Shown here: positions 34,123-43,427 of the stretch, piece by piece
Position numbering within the stretch: position 1 is the first letter of the stretch
Layout of the letters: each line of letters begins with the position of its first letter
DNA from: an uncultured Prevotellaceae bacterium
Lineage (GTDB): Bacteria; Bacteroidota; Bacteroidia; Bacteroidales; Bacteroidaceae
NCBI GenBank assembly: GCA_946185485.1
Contig: CAMHJQ010000004.1
Span: forward strand, 62,001 to 126,000
Length of the DNA stretch: 64,000 nt
Direction: 5' to 3'
The notes under the pieces: model-generated
Seen by the model: the letters and a program-made list of their open reading frames with translations, nothing else
What the model was told of the DNA's origin: nothing
Databases searched by the model: none
Made by a program: the position numbers and the translations under genes

Positions 34123-35256
34123 ATGAAACGTATATACCTTACTATAATAGCCTGCTGGGCGATGCTGACGATGGGCTCGGCACAGGAACTCACTATCAAG
34201 GACATGACAGTGGCCGGTAATGACATCTCTGCCAGCCAGTATGAGCGCAAGGACGAGAAAGGCGTTGCTTGTGCCCTGGTGAAGATTCTGATGGTCGGTG
34301 AGATCAAAAGGGCTACCGGCAATGTCGTTGGTGAGATGATTGATAAAGGAAGTGAGAAATGGGTCTATGTCAAGAATGGAAGCAAATCGTTACAGATAAC
34401 CGTTGCAGACGGCAAGACCTTGACGGTGGACTTTAACCGTTTTGGCATTCCGGAACTGAATAGCAAGGTGACCTATATGCTTGACATTTCAGAGCCAACG
34501 ACAATCAGACTGACTAAGGAGGTTGAGACAGTTACGGTCAATGGCGTATCTTTCAATTTAATCAGAGTTGATGGCGGCACATTTACGATGGGTAGTAACA
34601 AGTTGCCTCCAGAGTCCGACAAGGCCTTTTACAAGATACACCATAGTCCGGAACATCAAGTCACTGTATCGACATTCTATATATGTGAGACTGAAATCAC
34701 AAACGAGTTGTGGCGCAGCATCAACAAACGCTCTGCAAAATATGCGAATCCACAGTTTCCGCAAAACCAAGTGTCGTGGATTGAGTGCTGCGCATTTGCC
34801 GAAGAGTTGAGCCAGACTACTGGTCTTAACTTCCGCTTGCCCACGGAAGCCGAATGGGAATTCGCTGCCAAAGGCGGTAATAAGAGCAAGGGGTATAAAT
34901 ATTCGGGCAGCAACAATCTGAAAGAAGCCGGATGGTGGGATGAAAAAGATATGGACCTACACTCCGTGAAATATCATGCAAATGAGCTGGGTATCTATGA
35001 CATGACCGGAAATGTAGCTGAGTGGTGCCTGGACTGTTTTAATGATTATGATTATAGCGGCAAACCCGAGACTGATCCTATTGGAGAGAATGACAGCCAT
35101 CCGGAGAGGAAATGCGTAAGAGGAGGGAGCTATCTGAGCAGTGAAAGCAACAACAAGAAATTTGGAATGTACACAGTCAGCAGAAATAATATGGATTACG
35201 CGAAATACGACAGGGAGGTCGGATTCCGATTAGTCGTTCCTATAGACAATAACTAA
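34123..35256 (+). CDS. Shared-module protein with FGE-like domain
   Basis: A 377-residue protein: signal peptide (ending TMGSAQ), shared module (ISASQYERKDEKGVACALVKI, EKWVYV), no PEGA repeat, and a diverged FGE-like domain (VNGVSFNLIRVDGGTFTMGS, CETEITNELWRSI, RLPTEAEWEFAAKGG, ELGIYDMTGNVAEWCLD, KCVRGGSY). It ends with GFRLVVPIDNN rather than GLRLAL. Twelve bases separate it from the next gene, so the two form an operon. Confidence 0.82.
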   Translation: MKRIYLTIIACWAMLTMGSAQELTIKDMTVAGNDISASQYERKDEKGVACALVKILMVGEIKRATGNVVGEMIDKGSEKWVYVKNGSKSLQITVADGKTLTVDFNRFGIPELNSKVTYMLDISEPTTIRLTKEVETVTVNGVSFNLIRVDGGTFTMGSNKLPPESDKAFYKIHHSPEHQVTVSTFYICETEITNELWRSINKRSAKYANPQFPQNQVSWIECCAFAEELSQTTGLNFRLPTEAEWEFAAKGGNKSKGYKYSGSNNLKEAGWWDEKDMDLHSVKYHANELGIYDMTGNVAEWCLDCFNDYDYSGKPETDPIGENDSHPERKCVRGGSYLSSESNNKKFGMYTVSRNNMDYAKYDREVGFRLVVPIDNN

Positions 35257-35268
35257 AAATCAATAATT

Positions 35269-37197
35269 ATGAAAACCATTCTTAGAAGTATTTTTGTAAC
35301 TGTTATGCTGCTATGCGGGCTTATGACGGCAGAAGCACAGAAAGTAAAGAGCATCAAGGTCTTAACAAATGACAATTCTGCAACCACAAAGCCAAGAAAG
35401 GATCTCAATGGTCAGAATTGTGCTCTCATCAAACTGGGGTATGATGATGACATTTCCAGAATTGAAGGAAATATCATTGGTGATATTGACATTAATGGAG
35501 ATGAGAAATGGATTTATCTGACCAGTGGAACCAAGGAGATGAAAGTAGTGCCAGTCAATCAGAAGCCGTTTACCATTACCTTCAGCAGATATGGTATCAG
35601 GTCGGTGCAAGGCGGGAAGACCTATAAAGTAGAAGTTGAGGTGCCCAAGAATGAGGTCACTACAGAAGAAAAGGGCTACCCCCACAAAGACGTGGAGACA
35701 TTTACCGTAGAGGGGGTTACTTTTAAAATGGTGAAGGTAAAAGGCGGCGAATTCGCCATGGGTGCCACTTCCGAACAAGCTAAGTACGCAAAAGAAAACG
35801 AGAAGCCTGTTCATCAAGTGGTGCTCAACGACTATTACATCGCAACAACTGAAGTGACACAGGAACTATGGAGAAAAATAACCGGAAAGAACCCCTCGAG
35901 AACGGGAGGCGACAAACATCCTGTGGAATGTATTACTAAGGAGTCGCTTGGGACTTTCCTGGATGTTCTTCGGGCAAAGACAGACTTGCCGTTCCGCCTG
36001 CCGACCGAGGCAGAATGGGAATATGCAGCGCGAGGGGGGCAGAAGAGCAATCATACAATATACGCTGGAAGTAACAAGATTAACGAGGTGGCTTGTACCA
36101 AAGACACAAATGGAGCATCTAAGGCCTCAAGGACTGTAGGCTCATACAAGCCGAACGAACTGGGTATCTATGACATGAGTGGTAATGTGTGGGAATTAAC
36201 GCAAGACACAGACTCCGATTATCCAAATATGAAGCTCTATAACCCAGTGGCAAAGAGATTGGAAAGATCATACATGATAAGAGGCGGTTCTTATTTGCAT
36301 GATCATAACACAGCACGTGTTACTTGCAGATACATAGCAGAGGTTAAAGGCGAACAAGGGCTTGGGCTCCGATTGGCGTTGAATGCACTTGACGGGGCTG
36401 CCAAAGAACAGGCGCTGAGAGAACTTGCAAAGAAACCTGCCCAATGCACGGAAACCAAGACCGCCAAAGGCATACAGTTCGACATCGATGGTGTAAAATT
36501 CAACATGGTGAAGGTCGACGGGGGCACTTTCAAGATGGGTGCAGTGAAATCAAAGAATGCTCAGGACAATGAGAAGCCTGTTCATCTGGTTACACTCTCC
36601 GACTATTATGTCAGTGAGACGGAAGTTACCCAGGAGTTGTGGCAGACTATCGTTTATGATAGTCCTTTCGAGTTCTTCGGTTATCAGCTACCAGCCGAGA
36701 CCTTGAGTTTGAAAATGATCAAGGTATTTCTCGAAAGACTAACCAATATTACCGGTTGGCAATTTGACATACCCACCGAAGCACAATGGGAATTTGCTGC
36801 ACGAGGAGGAAACAAGTCCAAAGGCTATATGTGGTCTGGAAGCAGCAAGGCCAGTGAAGTGTTGTGGGCTTATGCCAATACCGGCGGACAGAATCAAAAG
36901 GTGGCCAAACTGAAGCCAAACGAACTGGGTATCTATGACATGAGTGGTAATGTTTGTGAAATGTGTTACTATAACGGACCTTATGAAAAGACCAAGGAAC
37001 CTGTAGTCGATCCTCAAGGGCCTAATCACGGTGAAGAGTTTGTATATAGAGGCGGACATTGCGGACTGGATTTCTCGTCACCGTGGTTTTGTCGCGTTTC
37101 TGCCCGAGAAGGATATATGTCGGACAGAAATACAAGAGGCTTAGGAGAGTCCTGGGTCATCGGTCTCCGACTGGTCATGAAGCCTAAAAGTAAATAG
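35269..37197 (+). CDS. Shared-module protein with two FGE-like domains
   Basis: A 642-residue protein: signal peptide (ending TAEAQ), a diverged shared module (LTNDNSATTKPRKDLNGQNCALIKL, EKWIYLTSG), then two FGE-like domains in tandem (VEGVTFKMVKVKGGEFAMGAT ... MIRGGSY, and IDGVKFNMVKVDGGTFKMGA ... VYRGGHC). Each has its own LPTEAEWE or IPTEAQWE and GIYDMSGNV motif. The second copy ends in IGLRLVMKPKSK. Internal duplication is likely. A strong hairpin follows the stop. Confidence 0.82.
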   Translation: MKTILRSIFVTVMLLCGLMTAEAQKVKSIKVLTNDNSATTKPRKDLNGQNCALIKLGYDDDISRIEGNIIGDIDINGDEKWIYLTSGTKEMKVVPVNQKPFTITFSRYGIRSVQGGKTYKVEVEVPKNEVTTEEKGYPHKDVETFTVEGVTFKMVKVKGGEFAMGATSEQAKYAKENEKPVHQVVLNDYYIATTEVTQELWRKITGKNPSRTGGDKHPVECITKESLGTFLDVLRAKTDLPFRLPTEAEWEYAARGGQKSNHTIYAGSNKINEVACTKDTNGASKASRTVGSYKPNELGIYDMSGNVWELTQDTDSDYPNMKLYNPVAKRLERSYMIRGGSYLHDHNTARVTCRYIAEVKGEQGLGLRLALNALDGAAKEQALRELAKKPAQCTETKTAKGIQFDIDGVKFNMVKVDGGTFKMGAVKSKNAQDNEKPVHLVTLSDYYVSETEVTQELWQTIVYDSPFEFFGYQLPAETLSLKMIKVFLERLTNITGWQFDIPTEAQWEFAARGGNKSKGYMWSGSSKASEVLWAYANTGGQNQKVAKLKPNELGIYDMSGNVCEMCYYNGPYEKTKEPVVDPQGPNHGEEFVYRGGHCGLDFSSPWFCRVSAREGYMSDRNTRGLGESWVIGLRLVMKPKSK

Positions 37198-37206
37198 CAA
37201 AAATTC

Positions 37207-37242
37207 AGGGCATTCGCCCAATGATTTCAACGAATGCCCTGA
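37207..37242. terminator. Bidirectional terminator hairpin
   Basis: Perfect arms CAGGGCATTCG and CGAATGCCCTG with a 14-base loop, located between convergent genes ending at 37197 and 37267, so it can serve both. Confidence 0.75.
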
Positions 37243-37266
37243 TTTCTTCAGCAAAAAAACTTTGGT

Positions 37267-39459
37267 TTACAGCTCACGCATCTTCTTGACCGAGAAGTCG
37301 TCGCCCAAGTCTGCACCCTTCTTGTACCAGTACTTGGCCTGCGTGATGTCCTTCGACACGCCAGAGCCATTCTCGTACATGAAGCCCATCCAGCTACATG
37401 CATTGGCATCGTTCTGCTCGGCAGACTTGCGGAACCACCTGACGGCTTCGTAATTATCCTTGGTCACGCCATAGCCTTCATAATACATGACACCCATCTG
37501 ATTCTGGGCAGAAGCATCCCCCTGTTCGGCAGATTTGCGGAACAACCTCAAAGCCTCGGCATAGTCTTTGGTGACGCCATAGCCATTCTTGTACATAATA
37601 CCAAGATTATACTGGCCATTTTTGTTGCCTTGGTCAGCAGACTTCCGGTACCATTTTACTGCCTCAGCATAGTCCTGCGTAACTCCTTTGGCGTGGTGAT
37701 ACACCAAACCGAGATTGGACTGGGCATAGGAATCGCCTTTTTCTGCTGCTATCTTATAATACCTGACAGCCTTGGCCATGTCTTTCGTCTTACCGTTCTT
37801 TCCCTGTTCGTAGTCGACAGCAAGGGTGTTAATAGCCGAAGCTGTCTTACCCTCTATCTCGGAATCGTAGGACGAGGAAGAATAAGAGGACGATGAAGTG
37901 GAGGCTGTAACAGACGAGAACTGCGACTCCTTCAGCTTATTCTTGGAGTAGTCGTCGCCGACATCGGCACCTTTCTGATACCATGCCTTAGCTTGCGACA
38001 AATCCTTCGTCACGCCATGACCGAACTCATACATGTAGCCCATCCAGGCATAAGCAGTCCCGTTTTTTTGATCGGCAGATTTGCGGAACCATTTTAAAGC
38101 CTCGTAGTTATCCTGGGTGACGCCATAGCCATTCTGATACATCTCGCCAAGAGCGCACTGTCCTGTAGAATTGTTCTGGTCAGCAGCCTTCCTCAGCCAT
38201 TTTAACGCCTCAGTATAGTCAATTGCTACTCCTTCACCCTTCTTGAACATGATGCCCAAATTGGCCATAGCCTGGGCATTGCCTTTATCGGCAGCAATAC
38301 GATAGTACTTCAGAGCCTTTTCCTGATTCTTTGTTTTGCCATTCGTACCATTATTATATGCATAGCCCAGAGAGCAGATGTCCGACGCACTCTTCCCAGC
38401 TATCTCTTCGTCCTCAGAAGTATTGCGCTTGAGGCTGCCTTTCATCATGTAGGTCTGGTTCTCAACGATGTTAATGGTCTCCGTCTTGGACTGGTAGCCG
38501 GCAGCACGGACTTCAAGACTATGGTTGCCAACACCAATATTACGGAAGACATCAGGCGACTTACCCAGCAGCGTGCCGTCAAGGTAGACCTCGGCATTGA
38601 CAGGCTGATAGTCGACATCCAGACGTCCCACCTGAGCCAACAGGGCAGGGAGGTTTACCGTCAGGTTGTCGCGCTCGGCCAGGATGACCGACTGCTTCTG
38701 ACTATAGTATCCCTGCTTGCGGCCCTCCACCAGATAGGTACCGGCAGGCAAGGTACCCTTCCACGGTGCCGTGCCTCGCAGCTGGTCGTTGATGTAGACC
38801 TGCATGCCACTGGTAGGAGAATTGACATTGATGGTACCCATGCGCGACTGCAACGTAATGGTCATATCCTTACGGCCGGGACCAATCTCGACGATACCCT
38901 GTTCGGTGGCATAGCCGTTGGCATCGACGCGGTAGCTGTGCTGACCATAGGTCAGGCGGACGCGCATGGTGCCGTCAGTAACGGTCTGCAGCTGGTCGTC
39001 GACGAAGACGGTACTGTTCTTCGGCGTAATGGTCATGATGAGATAGCTGGTGCCATCGTCATCACTGCCAGGCTGCAACATCGGCTTGCTGATAGTCAGG
39101 TTGTAAGTGGTCTTGCCCTTGACACTATGAACACCGTAATTGGCAAAGGTGATGTGCAGCGGCAGGTAGTTGGCATGCTTTACACGAAGTTCCTGCGAAC
39201 CCTCGGACATATAGACCCAATACTCGCCTGTCTTGTAGGCAACGTCACCAATGACATTGCCCTCGAAGACAGCACCGAAGGCAGCCAGTTGAACTTTCAC
39301 CAACGCACAAGGCTGCTTGTTGAGGTCTTTACGTTCAAACTGGCTGGCAGAGATATCATTACCTGCCACTGTCATTGACTCCACAGTCAACTTCTGCGCC
39401 ATGGCCGTCACTGACAGCAACCATGCTAATGACAGGGTTATGATGCTTTTCAATTTCAT
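37267..39459 (-). CDS. Shared-module/PEGA protein with two Sel1-repeat blocks
   Basis: A 730-residue protein: signal peptide (ending TAMAQ), shared module (ISASQFERKDLNKQPCALVKV), three PEGA repeats (VFVDDQLQ, VYINDQLRGTAPWKG, VYLDGTLLGKSPDVFRN), then two blocks of Sel1/TPR-like repeats (NLGIMFKKGEGV, GEMYQNGYGV, GYMYEFGHGV; later NLGIMYKNGYGV and others). The blocks resemble each other and are separated by a Ser/Tyr-rich linker, indicating internal duplication. Sel1 repeats usually scaffold protein contacts. It is the last gene of the six-gene unit from 44381 that includes the PP2C phosphatase. Confidence 0.85.
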   Translation of the reverse strand: MKLKSIITLSLAWLLSVTAMAQKLTVESMTVAGNDISASQFERKDLNKQPCALVKVQLAAFGAVFEGNVIGDVAYKTGEYWVYMSEGSQELRVKHANYLPLHITFANYGVHSVKGKTTYNLTISKPMLQPGSDDDGTSYLIMTITPKNSTVFVDDQLQTVTDGTMRVRLTYGQHSYRVDANGYATEQGIVEIGPGRKDMTITLQSRMGTINVNSPTSGMQVYINDQLRGTAPWKGTLPAGTYLVEGRKQGYYSQKQSVILAERDNLTVNLPALLAQVGRLDVDYQPVNAEVYLDGTLLGKSPDVFRNIGVGNHSLEVRAAGYQSKTETINIVENQTYMMKGSLKRNTSEDEEIAGKSASDICSLGYAYNNGTNGKTKNQEKALKYYRIAADKGNAQAMANLGIMFKKGEGVAIDYTEALKWLRKAADQNNSTGQCALGEMYQNGYGVTQDNYEALKWFRKSADQKNGTAYAWMGYMYEFGHGVTKDLSQAKAWYQKGADVGDDYSKNKLKESQFSSVTASTSSSSYSSSSYDSEIEGKTASAINTLAVDYEQGKNGKTKDMAKAVRYYKIAAEKGDSYAQSNLGLVYHHAKGVTQDYAEAVKWYRKSADQGNKNGQYNLGIMYKNGYGVTKDYAEALRLFRKSAEQGDASAQNQMGVMYYEGYGVTKDNYEAVRWFRKSAEQNDANACSWMGFMYENGSGVSKDITQAKYWYKKGADLGDDFSVKKMREL

Positions 39460-39464
39460 GAGGA

Positions 39465-39998
39465 TTACAGAATGTCGTCGACCATATCGCCGTCGTCTGC
39501 ATCGTCTTCCTCGTCGGACTCGGCATAGAGTTCTTCATCATCTTCCTCTTCCTCGTCGTCCTCAGACTCTTCAGACTCCTCTTCATTCTCGTTCCACTCT
39601 TCGAACTCGTGCGAGGCCAAGAGTTCTTCCTCTTCATCTTCGGTCAGCATCTGGGCAATCTCGTCGGGATCGACATCAATCAGCTCCTCAGCCACTTCAT
39701 CAGTCTCAGTGACAACTACGACATCACCATTCTCGGCAGAGTCAACGGGAGTAATCTCGGCTACATCGTCATGATGGCTACTGCTACCAGTTTGCTGCGA
39801 CGTTTGGTTGTCAGTCTCATGGTTCTCTTCCGGCTTATGTTCACCAGTATGGGTCTGCTGTTCCTGGGTTTCTTCGGTTTCAGACTCGCCCTGCTGGTCA
39901 AAATACTCTTTCAGTTCCTCGGCACCAAACGTACCTGCGACACCTGCTGCCACACCAACGGCACCGGTTGCAATGCTCTTCTTCTTTGAGTCTTTCAT
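39465..39998 (-). CDS. Acidic protein with N-terminal hydrophobic segment
   Basis: A 177-residue protein: short basic N-terminus (MKDSKKKS), a Gly/Ala-rich hydrophobic stretch (ATGAVGVAAGVAGTFGA), a Gln/Thr/His linker, and a strongly acidic tail (runs of Asp/Glu, ending MVDDIL). It shares the VDPDEIAQ-like motif and layout with the protein encoded at 43428-44381. I recognise no family. It probably anchors in the membrane with its acidic part as a flexible interaction arm. Confidence 0.7.
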   Translation of the reverse strand: MKDSKKKSIATGAVGVAAGVAGTFGAEELKEYFDQQGESETEETQEQQTHTGEHKPEENHETDNQTSQQTGSSSHHDDVAEITPVDSAENGDVVVVTETDEVAEELIDVDPDEIAQMLTEDEEEELLASHEFEEWNENEEESEESEDDEEEEDDEELYAESDEEDDADDGDMVDDIL

Positions 39999-40019
39999 AT
40001 ACTGTCCTTTAATATGGTT

Positions 40020-41573
40020 TTAGAGTTTCTTCAACATATCCAGCAGACGGTTGCTGGCGGTAACCTTATTCAGCTGTTCGATGCGAGCCTGAGCATTATT
40101 CAGGTCGGGCAGACTGCTGATATTCATGGTATAGCACTTAGCTAGATTGCGAGCCGATGCGGGAGTCAGCTTCGACAGTGCCTCAGCCATCAGGTAGTAC
40201 TCGGCAGCCTTGACATAGTCCTTTGACACACCCTGACCCTCGAAGTACATGTTACCTGCCTTCTCGAGTGCAAAGCCGTTACCTGCCTCGGCAGCCTTCA
40301 GCACCAAGTCGGTAGCCTGCTTCACGTCCTTCTCGGTACCCTTGCCTTCCTGGTACATCTGTGCCAGATAGAACTTGGCAGCAGCGCTGGTCTCAGCAGC
40401 CTTCAACATGGTCTTGAAAGCCTTCTTGGCATTGGCCTTGGGGTTCTCCTCGTCAGCCTGACAGAGTGCCTGCATGGTCAGTCCGTCGGCAACACCACTC
40501 TTCTCGGTCTTCTTGAAACAGTCGATAGCCTTGGCATAGTCCTTGTCAACATAGTACAACTTCAGACCCTCGATATAGTTGCGGAATACACCGTCCTTCT
40601 CGTCGGCAATCAGCTGGCGGATTTCCTTGTCACGATTGTGGCGGAAAGCCTCTGCAAACCACTGGGCAGCCTGGTCGAAGTCCTTCTTAACACCCTCACC
40701 GTTCATATAGCACATGCCTAAAAGTTTCTGAGACTCACCGGTCTTGATGTCGCCATTCTTGGCAGCAGCACCCATCTTCAGATAGTCGACAGCCTTGGTG
40801 AGATCGCGCTCAGTACCATCGCCTTCGTAGTAGATCTTGCCCAGCATGCTGTAAGCGGCAGGCAACTTAGCCTTGGCGGCAGCGGTGAGGAACCTGATGC
40901 CCTGTTCCTTGTCCTGCTTGACACCCATGCCATTGAAGAGCAGGTAGCCATAATAGTAGACACCGGTCAGGTTCTTCTTATCGGCCAGGGTCTTGAACCA
41001 CTTAACGGCTTCAGCGGGTTTCTTCTCACGCAGCAACTGCATGGCCAGCTTCGTCTGCGAGTCAGTATCCCCAAGTTCGGCAGCCTTCTTCAGGTATTTC
41101 TGAACGCCGGCCTTGTCCTTCACCTCTGTATAATAGTCTTTCAGCAGCAGAATGCTAAACGGGGCATTCTTCTTGTCAGCCAGTTCGATATGCTGGTTGA
41201 GGAGAGCGGTATTGCCTGCCTTGAAAGCCTTCTTATAGAGTTTCACAGCCTGAACAGAGTCGTTCTTGACACCACGTCCCATCTGGTAGCAAAGAGCGAG
41301 GTTGCCAATGGCATCGACATTGTCCTGCTTGGCAGACAGAGCCCAGTACTTAGCAGCCTTTTCATAGTCCTGCTTGACGTTCTGTCCCGTATAGTACCAT
41401 TTGCCCAGCGTATTCTGTGCCTTGGCATCACCGGCGGAGGCACGCTCCTGCAGAACAGTCAGCGTATCCTTCTTCTCGGTCTTCGCCTTATTCGTTTTTC
41501 TCTGAGCCATCATTGTCGAGGGACAAGCCAGAACGGCAGCCATCAACAGCAGCATAAAAAGATTCTTTTTCAT
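40020..41573 (-). CDS. Secreted Sel1-repeat protein
   Basis: A 517-residue protein with a signal peptide (ending TMMAQ) and about ten Sel1-type repeats (NTLGKWYYTGQNV, NLALCYQMGRGV, GKIYYEGDGTERD, LAQMYQEGKGTEKD, AGNMYFEGQGVSKD). Sel1 repeats form alpha-solenoids that hold partner proteins. It is the fourth gene of the unit starting at 44381, next to the phosphatase, and may scaffold envelope members of this system (inference). Confidence 0.82.
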   Translation of the reverse strand: MKKNLFMLLLMAAVLACPSTMMAQRKTNKAKTEKKDTLTVLQERASAGDAKAQNTLGKWYYTGQNVKQDYEKAAKYWALSAKQDNVDAIGNLALCYQMGRGVKNDSVQAVKLYKKAFKAGNTALLNQHIELADKKNAPFSILLLKDYYTEVKDKAGVQKYLKKAAELGDTDSQTKLAMQLLREKKPAEAVKWFKTLADKKNLTGVYYYGYLLFNGMGVKQDKEQGIRFLTAAAKAKLPAAYSMLGKIYYEGDGTERDLTKAVDYLKMGAAAKNGDIKTGESQKLLGMCYMNGEGVKKDFDQAAQWFAEAFRHNRDKEIRQLIADEKDGVFRNYIEGLKLYYVDKDYAKAIDCFKKTEKSGVADGLTMQALCQADEENPKANAKKAFKTMLKAAETSAAAKFYLAQMYQEGKGTEKDVKQATDLVLKAAEAGNGFALEKAGNMYFEGQGVSKDYVKAAEYYLMAEALSKLTPASARNLAKCYTMNISSLPDLNNAQARIEQLNKVTASNRLLDMLKKL

Positions 41574-41594
41574 AGTTATATTCCTTTCTGTTTT

Positions 41595-42521
41595 TTAATT
41601 AAATAAATTCTTGAAAAAATTGACAATTCTGTCTGTCAGCGATTCTTCAGGCTGACCAGCTTCCACATCCTCAGCCAACGCGTACGGCCGACGGGTCTGC
41701 ACCGTAACGTGCTCGATGTACTCCTCTGCCTGGTCCGGTTCTTCAGTATCATCGTCCGAGCGGTCTACCTCAGCCACATGCAACAGGAAAGCGGTGTTGT
41801 TGTCGATACTGTTGCGACTCAGGTCGGCTATCTGCCGGCACTTCTCTTCGTCGGTTTTCGTCGAAAAGACAATCTGCATCAGTTTCCGTTCGTCGATACG
41901 ATCCAGGACGCCATCAGAACAAAGGAAGAAATAGTCATCGGCTTCCACATCGGTCGTCTCAAAAATCGTTGCCATGTGGCGCGGTTCCTCGTCGGTTTGA
42001 GGTCCCATGTAGCGGCTGATAACACCCCGGGAAGAGTCTGTTTCCGTATTGTCGGGCGACACCAAGCCTGAGTGGACAAAGCCATTCAGCTGGGAGTGGT
42101 CATCGCTACGGTAAACGATGCCGTCAGTAGGTCTGAGCTGGTAGATGCGACTGTCGCCGATATGTGCCATCATACAGCCTCCTGCATGGAAACAGACGAA
42201 GGTCAGCGTGGTCGCCATATCGCTATTGCCTACCTCGTGAGCAGCCTGGTCGAGCCTGTCGTATGCAACAGACAAAGCACTGCTGAAATCGTCAGCCGTA
42301 AACGGTTCGGAGAAATCCACATGGCGCAAGGCCTGTGCAAAACCGCGACAGACACTCATGCTGGCCACCTCGCCGGCTTCGCATCCCCCTACCCCGTCGC
42401 AGACGAGGAAAAAGGACTGGTCGACATCGGGCATATCCTTGTCAGGATAGCGGCTGTCTTCCTGATTGCTACGCTGGCCCTGCTGGGTAAACGAGTATGG
42501 CTGGCTGAGTGAGATATACAT
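41595..42521 (-). CDS. PP2C-type Ser/Thr phosphatase
   Basis: A 308-residue cytoplasmic protein. The metal-binding motifs are clear: RSNQED (17-22), VCDGVGG (D41), HIGDSRIY, and FLCSDGVLD near the C-terminal part. It is the natural counterpart of the membrane kinase encoded at 3421. The C-terminal ~70 residues are acidic, then basic/hydrophobic (RIVNFFKNLFN), perhaps a membrane-contacting helix. It lies 15 bp after the FHA gene and 21 bp before the Sel1 gene. Confidence 0.9.
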   Translation of the reverse strand: MYISLSQPYSFTQQGQRSNQEDSRYPDKDMPDVDQSFFLVCDGVGGCEAGEVASMSVCRGFAQALRHVDFSEPFTADDFSSALSVAYDRLDQAAHEVGNSDMATTLTFVCFHAGGCMMAHIGDSRIYQLRPTDGIVYRSDDHSQLNGFVHSGLVSPDNTETDSSRGVISRYMGPQTDEEPRHMATIFETTDVEADDYFFLCSDGVLDRIDERKLMQIVFSTKTDEEKCRQIADLSRNSIDNNTAFLLHVAEVDRSDDDTEEPDQAEEYIEHVTVQTRRPYALAEDVEAGQPEESLTDRIVNFFKNLFN

Positions 42522-42536
42522 ATTATATATAATAGA

Positions 42537-43379
42537 TTACTTATCGACCTTTTTGAAATTAATCACAGTACGACCAATCTGGAATGCGTCGCCGAAGTTC
42601 AGGTAGACACTCTCATCCTCATCTAGCACCTTGTTATTATGCAGTACGGGATTGGTGGCCTTCTTCACCGTTAGCTTATAATAGAAACCATCGGGTTTCT
42701 GCATCACCTCTAACAGCACTGAACGGCGGCTCATCTCATTATCGTCAAACTGGATGTCAGACGGATAGTCGCTGTCACGGCGCCCCAGGGTGTAGGAACC
42801 TTCCGACAGCACGAACTTCTTGCGACGGAAAATATTACCCCATGTCAGCATACCGGTACTGCGATCCTTGCGATGGTGCTGGACAGCAGTCTTGCGGGGT
42901 GCATCCTGAGTAGCAGATTCCTTTTTCTGCTTCTTGGCCTGCTTCTTGGGTTCAGCAGCGGGAGCAGTCTCTTCGACAACCTTGATAAAGGTTTTGGTCT
43001 GACACTTCTTACAGGACACACCAACCACACCAGGCTTGCCAACCTTCAAAAGAACGGGTTTGCCACACTCCGGGCAAATAAAGCCGTAAACCTTGTCTAG
43101 CTTGGCGGGAGTCTTGATACAATAGACGCCCTTGCCAGGCACGGGGACTGGCTTGCCCAATACGGGAATCTGCTGCTTCTTTCCGCTTTTTTCAGCAGGC
43201 TTGGCCTGAGCAGCAGCCGGCTGCCCTTCCATTTGGATGGGCTTCGGCCGTAGCTGTATCGTAACCTTGTTTCCACAGTCTTTACATGTGAACTGGTAGG
43301 TGCCTGGCTTGGCAGGCTTGGTAACCCGCTGTTCGTGACCGCACTTTGCACATGTGACTTTTATAATCTCGTTTGCCAT
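42537..43379 (-). CDS. FHA-domain protein with zinc-ribbon repeats
   Basis: A 280-residue cytoplasmic protein. N-terminal Cys pairs (CAKCGHEQ ... CKDCGN; CPECGKPV ... CKKCQTKT) form two predicted zinc ribbons, separated by Lys/Pro/Ala-rich linkers. The last ~95 residues are an FHA domain (LSEGSYTLGRRDSDYPSDIQF, NEMSRRSVLLEV, VLHNNKVLDEDESVYLNFGD). FHA domains bind phosphothreonine, so this may read marks placed by the kinase. It sits in one transcription unit with the phosphatase. Confidence 0.85.
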   Translation of the reverse strand: MANEIIKVTCAKCGHEQRVTKPAKPGTYQFTCKDCGNKVTIQLRPKPIQMEGQPAAAQAKPAEKSGKKQQIPVLGKPVPVPGKGVYCIKTPAKLDKVYGFICPECGKPVLLKVGKPGVVGVSCKKCQTKTFIKVVEETAPAAEPKKQAKKQKKESATQDAPRKTAVQHHRKDRSTGMLTWGNIFRRKKFVLSEGSYTLGRRDSDYPSDIQFDDNEMSRRSVLLEVMQKPDGFYYKLTVKKATNPVLHNNKVLDEDESVYLNFGDAFQIGRTVINFKKVDK

Positions 43380-43427
43380 GATAATTCTAATTATTCTTTA
43401 ATCTACTTATTTCGACATACCATCGGG

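Noticed and set aside
12234..39459. Island as a prophage or integrative element
   Set aside because: No integrase, transposase, terminase or conjugation gene and no flanking att-like repeat were seen; growth by local duplication explains the layout.
39359..39712. Overlapping frames antisense to the acidic and Sel1 proteins
   Set aside because: They are shadows caused by the strong codon bias of Asp/Glu- and Ser-rich genes; no start signal or family match.
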